Origin: CAVPGP01 sp963718065
Lineage (GTDB): Bacteria > Actinomycetota > Thermoleophilia > Gaiellales > Gaiellaceae
Assembly (NCBI GenBank): GCA_963718065.1
Contig: CAVQYE010000007.1
Span: 293,842-357,841 of the forward strand
Direction: 5' to 3'
Length of the DNA stretch: 64,000 bases
Of the stretch, positions 8,433-17,348 are shown piece after piece. Below the pieces are notes generated by a model. That model was not told the origin of the DNA, did no database searches, and saw only the letters and a list, made by a program, of their open reading frames with translations. Numbering within the stretch: the stretch's first letter is position 1; every line of letters begins with the position of its first letter. Position numbers and translations under genes: made by a program.

Positions 8433-9662
8433 CTACGGAGTGGCGTCGTCGATGAGCCCGGCGGTACCGCTGCCGATGTCGACGGCGATCTGGGTATAGA
8501 TCGTGTTCAGCTGCCCCGGGGACGGCTTGTTGTAGAAGTTGCCCGGCGAGGCGATGTTCTGCAGAGCCGTGGCGGAGGTGATCGCCGGCGACTCCGGCTT
8601 GTCCGGATTGGGGACGGAGTTCATGCAGCCGCCGGTGTCGTCCTCGAGGGCGTACGCGATCGAGTAGACAATGGTCTTCGATGCGCCCGTCTTTGCGACG
8701 CCTGCCGAGGTCACGCCCTGCTTGCAGGGGCGGATCCGGTAGTCACTCGTGGACGAGTAGTAGGTCGGGCCCGTGTTCGCCGCGCCGTCCGACATGAAGA
8801 CGATCACGTCCTGGACTCCGGCGCGACCGTGCAAGTTGAGCTCGGCCTGGGCGGCGTCGATGGCGTTCCCGTATGCCGTCGTGCCTCCGCCCTGTACACA
8901 CGCGAGCGTCGTGACCAGGGTCGAACCGGAGTTGGGTGCGCCCGTCGACGTCTTGTAGTCCTTCGACAGCGGGACGATCGTGTACGGGTTGGACGCGGTG
9001 TCGTAGTTTCCGCTCGCCGGAGTTGCACATCGTGCTGTTGAGCCCGTTCCGGTCGCGGGCGGGAACACGGTCAAGCCGACCCACTGGGACGACGGATCCA
9101 TCATCGCCAGGAACGAACGGATGCCGCTCTTGGCGTTGTTGAGGTCGGTGCATGCCGGGTCGGTCTGGCCGGCGCTGTTCTGGCACATCGAGCCGGTGCG
9201 GTCGAGCACCATGACGATGTCGACAGGCCGGACGCCGCACGGGGAGCACGCCGTGGCGCGCGCCTTCATGTGGAAGCTGTTGTAGCCGACCAGCCTGAGA
9301 AACACGTTCTTCACATCGGCCGACTCCTCGACGGCGATGGCGTTCACCGGCGAGCAGCCGGGGATCGACGTCAGACACTTGGCGTTGATCGACTCGATCG
9401 CGTTGACGTTCTTCAGCTTGTTGCGACCGGTGGGGGACGCACCGTAGAGCCGTGCGACCGAGACCGCCGCTGTTGCATCTGGGAGTGATTGCCCGCCTGC
9501 GAGCGCAGCGGCGTCCGCCGACGCCTGCAGAGCTCGGTGCACGCGGTATGCGTTGCCGACGTCGACGACGAGCCCTGCGATCGCGAGGAGTCCCGCGAGC
9601 AGGAGCACGAAGATGATGACGACTTGACCTTTCTCTTGCCGCAGAGAACGCCGATCCGACAT
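8433..9662 (-). CDS. TadE/TadG-like pilus assembly protein with VWA domain
   Basis: A 409-residue protein. The N-terminus (QEKGQVVIIFVLLLAGLLAIAGLVVDVGNAY) is the TadE/Flp-type membrane anchor seen in TadG-like proteins, followed by HRALQASADAAALAG, also typical. A von Willebrand A domain begins near residue 150 with MIDAS-like DRTGSM, and continues with the T and D elements (around GTTAYGNAI and VFMSDGAANTG). Ten or so Cys residues in the exported part suggest disulfides. ATG 9662 has GGAGG upstream. No tadA/tadB/tadC or flp pilin genes are adjacent in this window, so it is an isolated member; a role in surface adhesion or calcium-like metal binding is inference. Confidence 0.75.
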   Translation of the reverse strand: MSDRRSLRQEKGQVVIIFVLLLAGLLAIAGLVVDVGNAYRVHRALQASADAAALAGGQSLPDATAAVSVARLYGASPTGRNKLKNVNAIESINAKCLTSIPGCSPVNAIAVEESADVKNVFLRLVGYNSFHMKARATACSPCGVRPVDIVMVLDRTGSMCQNSAGQTDPACTDLNNAKSGIRSFLAMMDPSSQWVGLTVFPPATGTGSTARCATPASGNYDTASNPYTIVPLSKDYKTSTGAPNSGSTLVTTLACVQGGGTTAYGNAIDAAQAELNLHGRAGVQDVIVFMSDGAANTGPTYYSSTSDYRIRPCKQGVTSAGVAKTGASKTIVYSIAYALEDDTGGCMNSVPNPDKPESPAITSATALQNIASPGNFYNKPSPGQLNTIYTQIAVDIGSGTAGLIDDATP

Positions 9663-9812
9663 GGAGGCTCCTCCGCTAATGCTGCGTCCGCCCAACGCAA
9701 TCGATTCGTTTACCTATGCGGATCGAAGTCGCAGGGCTCTCGGGGTGCAATCCCTGGAAGGGGTGAACAACTCGCCCCGACGGGGGATGGCCGACGGTGA
9801 AAAGATGCCTCG

Positions 9813-10562
9813 ATGAGCTTCCCGATCGGTGTGCTGGTGCCGAATTACGGCTCCGATGCAAGGGCTGAGGGCGTACTCCAGGTCGCCGACGAGGCGGAGC
9901 GTCTCGGTTACGACTCGGTCTGGACGACGGAGCATTTTCTCGTCGGCCCCGAGGCTGTCGACCCGTACGGGACCGTGCTCGACTCGCTCACGACCCTGGC
10001 GTGGCTCGCCGGTCAGACTGAGCGAGTCGGCCTTGGCACGTCGATCCTCATCCTGCCGCTACATCATCCGATCCGGCTCGCCAAGGAGGTTGCGACGCTG
10101 CAGACTCTCTCGCACGGGCGTGTGAAGCTCGGCGTCGGTGTCGGCTGGCACGAGGAAGAGTTCGGCTACTTCGGCGTGCCGTTCGGCGACCGCGGCCGGC
10201 GGGCGGACGAGGAGATCCGCCTGCTGCGGGCGCTCTGGGCGGGCGAGCCGTCGTTCGCCGGTGAGTTCTGGAGCTTCGAGAACGCAACGGCACGCCCGCT
10301 CGCGGATCCGGCGCCCGAGATCTGGATCGGCGGGCGCTCGCTCCGGCGGGCGACGGAGCTCGGCGATGTCTGGCATCCGACGCGCATCACGGCTGACGAG
10401 CTGCGCGAGGTGAAGCAGCGTCATCCGGAGCTGCGAATCGTGCCGCGTACGCGGGCGGAGGAGGTCGCGGCGCTCCGGGAGGCCGGCGCCGAGGGCGCGG
10501 TCGTCTCGTTCGGGATGGATCCGGACGAGATCGTCGCCGGCATGGAACGCTTCGAGCGCTAG
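9813..10562 (+). CDS. LLM-class F420-dependent oxidoreductase
   Basis: A 249-residue luciferase-like monooxygenase-fold protein. Family landmarks are GVLVPNYG at the N-terminus, AERLGYDSVWTTEHF, the GTSILILPLHHPIRLAKEVATLQTLSHGR block, and GVGVGWHEEEFGYFGVPFGDRGRRADE, which is characteristic of the TIGR03619-type F420-dependent subgroup. The usual cofactor is F420 or FMN; the substrate is unknown. It is shorter than the 280-330 residues usual for the family, with a compact C-terminus. It is followed after 4 bp by an EamA transporter gene, suggesting a two-gene unit. The start ATG has only a weak upstream ribosome site. Confidence 0.85.
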   Translation: MSFPIGVLVPNYGSDARAEGVLQVADEAERLGYDSVWTTEHFLVGPEAVDPYGTVLDSLTTLAWLAGQTERVGLGTSILILPLHHPIRLAKEVATLQTLSHGRVKLGVGVGWHEEEFGYFGVPFGDRGRRADEEIRLLRALWAGEPSFAGEFWSFENATARPLADPAPEIWIGGRSLRRATELGDVWHPTRITADELREVKQRHPELRIVPRTRAEEVAALREAGAEGAVVSFGMDPDEIVAGMERFER

Positions 10563-10566
10563 CCGA

Positions 10567-11406
10567 GTGGTTGCCATCCTCGGTGGGTTCGGCGCCGCGT
10601 GCGCGTGGGCGATCGGCACGCTCTGCTCGGCCAGGGCGTCGCGACTGATCGACTCGGCGTCCGTGCTCGCGTGGGTGATGCTCACGGGGCTCGTGCTGGC
10701 AACCCCGTTCGTGCTCGCTGCCGGCATCCCGGACGGGCTCGACGCTCACACGGGCACGTGGCTCGCGCTCAGCGGGTTCGGGAACGGACTCGGCCTCCTG
10801 CTCGCCTACACGGCACTGCGGCTCGGAAAGGTCTCGATCGTTGCGCCGCTCGTCTCGGCCGAAGGCGCAGTCGCTGCCGTCCTCGCGCTCGCGTTCGGTG
10901 AGCACCTCTCGGGCGGGCAAGTCGTCGCGCTCGCAGCGGTGGCGGTCGGCGTCGGCCTGGCGGGCGCCGCGCGCGGGGACGACTCGCGCGACGACCGCAG
11001 GGCTGCCTTGCTTGCGGTCATCGCAGCCGTCTCGTTCGGGATCGGGCTGTACGCGACGGGGCGGGCGAGCAACGAACTGCCGGTCGCGTGGGCGCTGCTG
11101 CCGCCGCGGGTCGTCGGCGTCCTGTTCGTCGCGTTGCCGTTGCTCGTGCTCGGGCGCCTTGCGTTGACCAGGCAGTCATGGCGGTTCGTCGCCATCGCCG
11201 GCGCCTGCGAGGTCGCCGGGTTCGCCTCCTTCGCAGCGGGAGCGCGGGACAGCATCGCCGTCGCGGGTGTCCTCGCCTCGCAGTTCGCCGCGCTCGCCGC
11301 GGTCGGTGCATTCGTGGTCTTCCACGAACGCCCACGGCGGCTGCAGCTGGTCGGAATCGTGCTGCTGGCCGCCGGCGTCGCCGCGGTCTCCGCGCTGCGG
11401 GCCTAG
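10567..11406 (+). CDS. EamA/DMT-family transporter
   Basis: A 279-residue protein with ten hydrophobic segments arranged as two five-helix halves, the layout of the drug/metabolite transporter (EamA) superfamily; the second half begins around residue 150 (AALLAVIAAVSFGIGLYATG). Each half ends in the family pattern seen here as LAFGEHLSGGQVVALAAVAVGVGLAG and VVFHERPRRLQLVGIVLLAAGVAAVS. GTG at 10567 is the start, 4 bp after the preceding stop. The substrate is not predictable from sequence. Confidence 0.85.
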   Translation: MVAILGGFGAACAWAIGTLCSARASRLIDSASVLAWVMLTGLVLATPFVLAAGIPDGLDAHTGTWLALSGFGNGLGLLLAYTALRLGKVSIVAPLVSAEGAVAAVLALAFGEHLSGGQVVALAAVAVGVGLAGAARGDDSRDDRRAALLAVIAAVSFGIGLYATGRASNELPVAWALLPPRVVGVLFVALPLLVLGRLALTRQSWRFVAIAGACEVAGFASFAAGARDSIAVAGVLASQFAALAAVGAFVVFHERPRRLQLVGIVLLAAGVAAVSALRA

Positions 11407-11461
11407 GCGCGTTTCACCAGCGCCACGGGCAGACAGCGTCTACTCGCGAGACAACGCAAAG

Positions 11462-11579
11462 TGGTCAGACCAACGCTCAAGGAAGTGTAACGCTTTGTCC
11501 ACATTTGCCACACCATGCGCTCTAGCGCGACGCTCGGTGGTCAGACCAAGTGCAACAGAAGTGTGACGAGGAATCCACA
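11462..11579. repeat. Two 42-bp direct repeats each with palindrome TGGTCAGACCA
   Basis: Copies at 11462-11503 and 11538-11579 share 29 of 42 positions in an ordered pattern: the perfect 11-bp palindrome TGGTCAGACCA, then GAAGTGT-ACG, then TCCACA, with variable spacers of equal length. They occupy the gap between two convergent genes (EamA transporter and RNase R). TGGTCAGACCA resembles operators of the FadR subfamily of GntR regulators. No gene in the gap is convincing. Confidence 0.6.
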
Positions 11580-11621
11580 GCGAGGCGTTTCCGAGAGGTT
11601 GGCTCGGGTCGCCGGCGCCCG

Positions 11622-13268
11622 CTAGCGGGCAAGCGAGAGCTCGACCTTGCCGTCGCTTCGCTCGATCTTCTCTACGCGGACGGCGATCGCGTTGCCGAGG
11701 CGGAACGTCCCGCCGCCGCGCCGGCCCTGGAGCGCCGTGCCGAGGGGGTTCAGCTCGAAGTAGTCGTCGCGAAGGCGCCGCGCCGGGAGATAGCCCTCGA
11801 AGACGTCCCCGAAGCGAACGAAGAGGCCCGAGCCGATCAGCCCGACGATCTCGCCTTCGAACGGCTCCTCCCAGCCGCGCTCGAACAGCGTGGCGTCGAG
11901 CAGCCAGGCCAGACAGATGGCGTCGGCGGCGTATTCGATCTGGGACGCTTCGCGCTCGCGCGCCGATGTGTGCTCGGCGAGCCCGGCGAGATCTTCCGGC
12001 GACGGCTCGTCCGAGACGCCGAGCTCCCGCAGCAGCGCACGGTGCACCACGAGATCCGGATAGCGGCGAATCGGCGAGGTGAAGTGGCAATACGCGCCGC
12101 TCGCGAGACCGGAGTGGCCGAGGTTCTCCGGGTCGTAGCGCGCCTGCTTGAGCGAACGCAGCACAAGCGACGGAAACGCCTCCACGCCGCGCCCCGATTG
12201 TCGGACGTACTCCGAGACCCGCTCCGAGATCGCACCCGCGAGCGCTGCGGCGTCGCCGGGGCCGACGGTCTCCGGCACCGGCGGCGTCGGCACGCCGAGG
12301 TCAGCCAGCTTCGCGAGGAGCAGCGAGACCGCCTGCGGATCGGGACGCTCGTGCACGCGATAGAGCGCCTCGCGGCGCCGCCCGGCGAGGAGCTCGGCGA
12401 CGAGCTCGTTCGCCCGGATCATCAGCTCCTCGACGAGGCGGTGTGCCTCCGGCTCGGACTCCTTCCATGCGCGCGCCACGCCGCCGTGCCCATCGAACTC
12501 GAACGCGATCTCGGGCGTCTCGATCCGCAGCGCGCCGCGCGCGAACCGCCGGCGGCGCAGCTCGGCCGTGTACTCGTCCGCGAGCTGGACGGCCTCTCGC
12601 ACGACATCCGGCACTTCGCGCCGCTGGGCCTCGCCGTATGTCAGCCGCGCATCGCTGCGGATCACGGACCGGTAGAACTCGGCGCTTCCGTTCGGGGCGA
12701 TCTCGACGGTTACGCAAAGTCGATCGACATGCGGCCGGAGCGAGCACAGGTCGTCGGCCAGCTCGTGCGGCAGCATCGGTGCGACGAGGCCGGGAACATA
12801 GGTCGAGAACGAGCGCTCGGAGGCACCGTGGTCGAGCGGCGTTCCCGCCGCCACGAAATACGAGACGTCGGCGATGTGCACCCAGGCACGGATGCCGTCG
12901 GCTTCGCGCCGAAGCGACAGCGCGTCGTCGAAGTCCTTCGCCGTCTCGGGATCGACCGTGAACGTGACCAGGTCGCGCAGATCGACCCTGCCCTCGGTCG
13001 ACGGCTCGGGCGGGACATGCGGCTCGAAGCGCGTCGTGGCGCCCCGCTCGACGAGCAACCCGCGGAGCACGCTCTCGATGCGGTCGGCCGGCCCGATCAC
13101 CTCCTCGAGGCGCGCCCGGCCCCGCTGCGGCACCGAGACGACGGCGAGGTCGCCGGCGCGGACCTCCCCCACGCCCTTCTTGTCGAGGACGAGCGGCACA
13201 CCGGGGGTGAAGAACGGCTCGCCCACCACGAGCTTGCCGCGGCGGCCGATCTCGACGACGAGACGGGT
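11622..13268 (-). CDS. RNase R/RNase II-family exoribonuclease
   Basis: A 3'-to-5' exoribonuclease of about 548 residues. The RNB catalytic centre is clear: DPETAKDFDDALSL supplies the metal-binding Asp cluster, and HFTSPIRRYPDLVVHRAL is the second family signature. A C-terminal S1 RNA-binding domain follows (EGEIVGLIGSGLFVRFGDVFEGYLP). Only a short OB-like segment precedes the RNB domain, so it is a compact form compared with E. coli RNase R (over 800 residues). GTG 13268 is preferred; a TTG at 13313 would add 15 residues, and neither has a good ribosome site. It lies downstream of ctpA. RNase R also degrades transcripts handled by tmRNA, whose genes are nearby. Confidence 0.88.
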   Translation of the reverse strand, partial: TRLVVEIGRRGKLVVGEPFFTPGVPLVLDKKGVGEVRAGDLAVVSVPQRGRARLEEVIGPADRIESVLRGLLVERGATTRFEPHVPPEPSTEGRVDLRDLVTFTVDPETAKDFDDALSLRREADGIRAWVHIADVSYFVAAGTPLDHGASERSFSTYVPGLVAPMLPHELADDLCSLRPHVDRLCVTVEIAPNGSAEFYRSVIRSDARLTYGEAQRREVPDVVREAVQLADEYTAELRRRRFARGALRIETPEIAFEFDGHGGVARAWKESEPEAHRLVEELMIRANELVAELLAGRRREALYRVHERPDPQAVSLLLAKLADLGVPTPPVPETVGPGDAAALAGAISERVSEYVRQSGRGVEAFPSLVLRSLKQARYDPENLGHSGLASGAYCHFTSPIRRYPDLVVHRALLRELGVSDEPSPEDLAGLAEHTSAREREASQIEYAADAICLAWLLDATLFERGWEEPFEGEIVGLIGSGLFVRFGDVFEGYLPARRLRDDYFELNPLGTALQGRRGGGTFRLGNAIAVRVEKIERSDGKVELSLAR

Positions 13269-13325
13269 CACGGCGGCCAACGTACCCGCCCGCGCGCGAA
13301 CGGGCTCGATCAAGTGCTCAAGTGC

Positions 13326-14462
13326 CTACGCCTGGATGACGAACCCGAGCAGCGCGATGGCGAGACCCTCGTCCTGCACCGTCGACGGGTCGTCGGGAGC
13401 CCAGAGGTCGGGCCGGATGCCGCGGTGGGACAGATCGGCCCCACCGGGCGTCAGGTAGCGCGCAACGGTCAGCTTCAGCGCCGCGCCGGCCGCGAGCGGC
13501 TGCACCGACTGGACGAGCCCTTTGCCGAACGTCCGCTCACCGACGAGCGTCGCTCGTCCGTTGTCGTGCAGCGCAGCCGCCATGACCTCCGCGGCGCTGG
13601 CGCTCGCGTGGTCGACGAGCACGACGAGCGGCAGCCGCGTCGCCGTCTTGCTGCGCGCGCGATAGACACGGTCCGGCTGGTGCGCGCCCGAGATCGACGT
13701 GACGACACCGCTGTCCAGGAACACCGAGGAGGAAGCGACAGCCTGGTCGAGGAGACCTCCGGGGTTGCCCCGTAGGTCGAGCACGAGAGCCCCGGCATGC
13801 TCATGCTCAAGCCGGTGCACCGCCTGGGTCAGCGCCGAGGCGGTGCCCGCGGCGAAGCTGTCGATGCGCACCAACCCGACCTTCCGGCCTCCCGATGCGA
13901 GCAGGCGCGAGTGCACGACGCGGGTCGTGAAATGGGCGCGCATGAGCTTGAACACAAGCGTGTGGGCGTCGCGCCGGACACGCAGCGTGATGATGCTGCC
14001 GGGCTCGCCGAGGATTCGGCCGAGCGCCTGCTCGTAGCTCAGCTGCGTCGACGCTTTCCCGTCGATCGAGAGCACTGTGTCGCCGGCCCTGATCCCCGCG
14101 ACCCGGGCAGGGCCCGGCTGCGTCCGCGTCACGAGCAGGCCTTGCGGACCGGGCAAGAGCGTCATCCCGACGCCCGAGTAGGAGCCGGTCGTCTCGCGCC
14201 GCAGGAGCCGGTACTTCGCCGGGTCGAGGAACTCCGTGTACGGGTCGTCGAGGGCGTCGATCATCGAGTGAACGTCGCGCATGCGCAGGATCCGCTCAGG
14301 CACCTCGCGGTAGTAGTGGGCGGCGAGTTGCGCCCGCACCTGCGCGACGACGCTCGTGGAGCGCGCCGGGGCCGTCGTCCGGCCTCCGACCGCGGCAAGC
14401 CCGAGCGCAAAAGCACCCACGACAGCCAACGCCAGGCCCAGGATCCAGCACGCGCGCCGCAC
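13326..14462 (-). CDS. S41 carboxy-terminal processing protease
   Basis: A 378-residue CtpA/Prc-type peptidase anchored by an N-terminal transmembrane helix (residues 5-28). A PDZ domain occupies about 95-175 (YSGVGMTLLPGPQGLLVTRTQPGPARVAGIRAGDTVLSIDGK). The S41 catalytic region follows: the nucleophile in VDHASASAAEVMAAAL and the general-base Lys in GERTFGKGLVQSV. It acts outside the membrane on envelope proteins; in many bacteria CtpA is functionally coupled to FtsEX-driven wall remodelling, and here it is directly downstream of ftsX (23-bp gap). Confidence 0.92.
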   Translation of the reverse strand: MRRACWILGLALAVVGAFALGLAAVGGRTTAPARSTSVVAQVRAQLAAHYYREVPERILRMRDVHSMIDALDDPYTEFLDPAKYRLLRRETTGSYSGVGMTLLPGPQGLLVTRTQPGPARVAGIRAGDTVLSIDGKASTQLSYEQALGRILGEPGSIITLRVRRDAHTLVFKLMRAHFTTRVVHSRLLASGGRKVGLVRIDSFAAGTASALTQAVHRLEHEHAGALVLDLRGNPGGLLDQAVASSSVFLDSGVVTSISGAHQPDRVYRARSKTATRLPLVVLVDHASASAAEVMAAALHDNGRATLVGERTFGKGLVQSVQPLAAGAALKLTVARYLTPGGADLSHRGIRPDLWAPDDPSTVQDEGLAIALLGFVIQA

Positions 14463-14485
14463 GCGCCTCCGAGTCTAACGCGGGA

Positions 14486-15359
14486 TCAGACCTGAAGGAA
14501 ACGCCGGATGGTCAGCCCCGAGCCGGCGGCGCCGAGCGCCAGGCCGACGGACAGGACGACGAGCGCGTTCAGCGCGAACGGCAACGCGTGGACATCCGGT
14601 TCCGACGTCAGATGCGGAATGATCTGCGGCAGCGCGACCGTCTTGCCGATCAGCAGCATCACGATCGCCGCGAGGGCGCCGACGAAGCCGCAGAGGATGC
14701 CCTCGAGCATGAACGGGCCCCGAACGAACCAGTTCGAGGCGCCGACGAGCTTCATCACCTCGATCTCTCGGCGTCGCGAGAAGATCGACAGCCGGATCGT
14801 GTTGGCGATCAGCAGCGTCGACGCGGTCAGCAGCAGCAGGACGGCGATGATGAAGACGATCTCAATCACCTTCGAGATCTGGATGATCCGCTTCGAGGTC
14901 TCGCCGCCGGTGCTCACCTTGTCGACGCCCGGCGGACGCGGCTTGAGGCTGTCGTCGATCTTCTGCACGTCCTCGGCCCGGAACGGCGTCACTTCCTCGG
15001 AGGCCGGCAGCGGGTTGCTCGGCAGGTTGCGCACCATCTCGGGGTACTTCTTCTTCATCCGGTCGAAGCGCTTCTTGGCGCGAGACGAACTTGACGCCGC
15101 CGGGCTTGACGAGCGGGTTGGCCTCGAGCTTCGCGGCGACCGCGTTGATCTGCCGCGGGGAGGCGTCGGTGGTGAAGTAGACCTTGACCAGCACCTCGTG
15201 CTTGACATGGTTCGACCACGAGAGCACCCAGCTGCCGAAGCTGATCGAGAGGCCGAGCAGGAACATCCCGATCAGCACGGTCAGCGTGGCTGCGAAGGTC
15301 GTCGAGCTGCTCGCGCGGAGCGAGCGGAACGCTTCGGCTGCGACGAGACGGACGTTCAC
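14486..15359 (-). CDS. ftsX: Cell-division ABC permease FtsX, one frameshift
   Basis: Membrane subunit of the FtsEX complex, which transmits ATP hydrolysis to extracellular peptidoglycan hydrolases. Starting at ATG 15359 there is a first transmembrane helix (TVLIGMFLLGLSISFGSWVL) and the extracellular domain; at about 15080-15100 the frame changes by one base, after which the rest continues (RFDRMKKKYPEM..., then three C-terminal helices and RREIEVMKLVGAS). All expected parts are present, so a sequencing error is the simplest explanation for this usually conserved gene. Its start overlaps the ftsE stop by 4 bp. Confidence 0.85.
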
Positions 15360-16039
15360 TCGGTGCCGTACCCGCCGCGGCGCTCGTCGCGAATCAGGCG
15401 CCCGCCCTCGAGCGCGATCACGCGCTTGCGCATCTTGTCGACCATCTCGCGGTCGTGGGTGACCATGAGGATCGTCGTCCCTGCGCGGTTGATCCGGTAG
15501 AGAAGCTGCATGATCCCGACGGACGTGTCGGGATCGAGGTTCCCGGTCGGCTCGTCGCAGACGAGAAGCGGCGGGTGGTTGACGAACGCGCGCGCGATCG
15601 AGACGCGCTGCTGCTCGCCGCCGGAGAGCTCGTCGGGAAGCGAGTTCATCTTGTGCGAGAGGCCGACGAGGCCGAGCACCTCCGGCACCTTGCGCCGGAT
15701 CGACGACTTGCTCTCGCCCTGGACCTTCAGGGCGTACGCGACGTTCTCGGAGGCCGTCCGGTTCGGGAGGAGCTTGTAGTCCTGGAAGACGCAGCCGATG
15801 TTGCGGCGGAGCTGCGGCACCTTCGAGCGCTTGAGCCGGGTGAGGTCGCGACCCCCGACCATGATCCGACCCTCCGTCGGCTCGAGCTCCTTCAGCAGCA
15901 GGCGGATCAACGTCGACTTGCCCGAGCCGGAAGCGCCGACGACGAAGACGAACTCGCCCTTGTCGATGTGGAACTGGACGTCACGCAGGGCGACGACATC
16001 CGGTTCGTAGACCTTCGTCACCGACTGGAACACGATCAT
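15356..16039 (-). CDS. ftsE: Cell-division ATPase FtsE
   Basis: ABC ATPase partner of FtsX, 227 residues. Walker A is GASGSGKST (residues 35-43), Q-loop VFQDYKLL, signature LSGGEQQR, Walker B LLVCDEPT and H-loop VTHD. The start is set at ATG 16039, giving the standard FtsE N-terminus MIVFQSVTKVY; an in-frame ATG at 16099 would add a Pro/Glu/Gly-rich 20-residue leader that family members lack. It overlaps ftsX by 4 bp and lies about 170 bp downstream of prfB, with no clear terminator between. Confidence 0.93.
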   Translation of the reverse strand: MIVFQSVTKVYEPDVVALRDVQFHIDKGEFVFVVGASGSGKSTLIRLLLKELEPTEGRIMVGGRDLTRLKRSKVPQLRRNIGCVFQDYKLLPNRTASENVAYALKVQGESKSSIRRKVPEVLGLVGLSHKMNSLPDELSGGEQQRVSIARAFVNHPPLLVCDEPTGNLDPDTSVGIMQLLYRINRAGTTILMVTHDREMVDKMRKRVIALEGGRLIRDERRGGYGTE

Positions 16040-16209
16040 CGACCCCGGCCCGGGTTCGGGGGGGCCTCCGTTCTGCTCGGGTTCGGGGACGTCGATCATC
16101 GACGTGGGGAAGTCTGCTTGAAGGTCGAGTTCCTGCACCGGTTCTGAGGAGGCGGCTGCTTGGCCGCGCCAGTTCGGGGAAGGGTGCACCAGTCTACCGA
16201 ACCAAGCCG

Positions 16210-17311
16210 CTAGACCGTCTTCCCGGCGGCCTTTGCAAGCAGGTAGGCGTGAATGAAACCGTCCAGGTTGCCGTCGAGGACACCTTGGGCATTTCCCATC
16301 TCGTGCTCGGTGCGGTGATCCTTGACGAGCTGGTACGGATGCAGGACATAGGACCTGATTTGCGAGCCGAAGCCGATGTCCTGCGCGGCGCCCCGCTCGC
16401 GGGCGAGCTCGGCCTCGCGCTCCTCCTCGGCCTTCTCCACAAGCCGCGATGTGAGCATGCGCATCGCGGTTGCCTTGTTGGACGACTGTGACCGCTCGTT
16501 CTGACACTGGACGACGATCCCGGTCGGCAGATGCGTGATCCGGACGGCAGAGTCGGTCTTGTTCACGTGCTGGCCGCCGGCCCCGGAGGCCCGGTAGGTG
16601 TCGATCCGCAGATCCGCCTCGTCGATCTCGATGTCGGCGTCGGGCGGCAGCAGCGGCGCGACGATCACCTCCGCGAAGCTCGTGTGCCGCCGGTGCGCCG
16701 AGTCGAACGGGCTCAGGCGGACGAGCCGGTGCACGCCCCGCTCGGCCTTCAGGATCCCGTACGCGTTCTCGCCCTTGACGGTGAAGGTGGCCGACTTGAG
16801 CCCCGCCTCTTCGCCGGGGCTCGCCTCGATCAGGTCGGTCTGGAAGCCGCGGTCTGCCGCCCAGCGCAGGTACATGCGAAGCAGGATCTCGGTCCAGTCC
16901 TGCGCGTCGGTGCCGCCGGTGCCAGCGTGGATCGTGACGACCGCGTCACCCGCGTCGTAGTCGCCGGTGAACAGGGCGTCCTCCTGCAGGCGGTCGAGCT
17001 CGCGGCGGAGCGGTGCGATCGACTCGGCGATCTCTTCCTCCATGTCTCCGTCCATGGCGGCGAGCTCGAGCGCGTCCTCGTAGTCGCCGTTGAGCCGGTC
17101 GTAGCGGTCGATCCGTCTCGCAACGCGTGCGTGCTCCGCGGAGATCTGGGCGGCACGGCTCTGGTCGTCCCAGAAGCCCGGCTCGTTCATTGCCTGCTCG
17201 AGCTCGCCGAGACGCGTCTTCAGGCGATCCGGGTCAAAGGTAATCACGGACCCAGGCAAGCCGGGTCCCGATCTCCTCGAGCTGGTCCTTCAGCGACTCG
17301 TGCTCAGACAT
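16210..17311 (-). CDS. prfB: Peptide chain release factor 2, programmed +1 frameshift
   Basis: RF2 ends translation at UGA and UAA. The body has the RF2 specificity motif SPF (LVRLSPFDSAHRRH) and the catalytic GGQ (ASGAGGQHVNK). The first 25 codons run from ATG 17311 to CTT, then meet an in-frame TGA; a +1 slip at CTTTGAC (17233-17239) resumes in the main frame, giving 366 residues, the usual RF2 length. This is the classical autoregulatory recoding site: low RF2 favours the shift. An annotation starting at 17259 would truncate the N-terminus. ftsE and ftsX follow downstream, as in many bacteria. Confidence 0.95.
17233..17239 (-). promoter_or_regulatory. prfB +1 recoding site CTTTGAC
   Basis: CTT-TGA-C in the zero frame of prfB, with the stop TGA at 17234-17236. 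Slippage of tRNA-Leu from CUU to UUU places GAC in the next codon. The upstream Shine-Dalgarno-like stimulator is weaker than the E. coli AGGGGG element (here GGGTCCGTGATTAC precedes the slip codon). Confidence 0.9.
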
Positions 17312-17348
17312 GCTGCGATGGTACCGAGCGGCGTCGCGCCCAGTGCTC

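Noticed and set aside
9700..9812. Segment upstream of the VWA gene resembling part of a c-di-GMP-I (GEMM) riboswitch (AGGTAAACG ... GGACGCA)
   Set aside because: The paired P1b element and the conserved GCAAAGCC block are not present in proper order; similarity appears coincidental.
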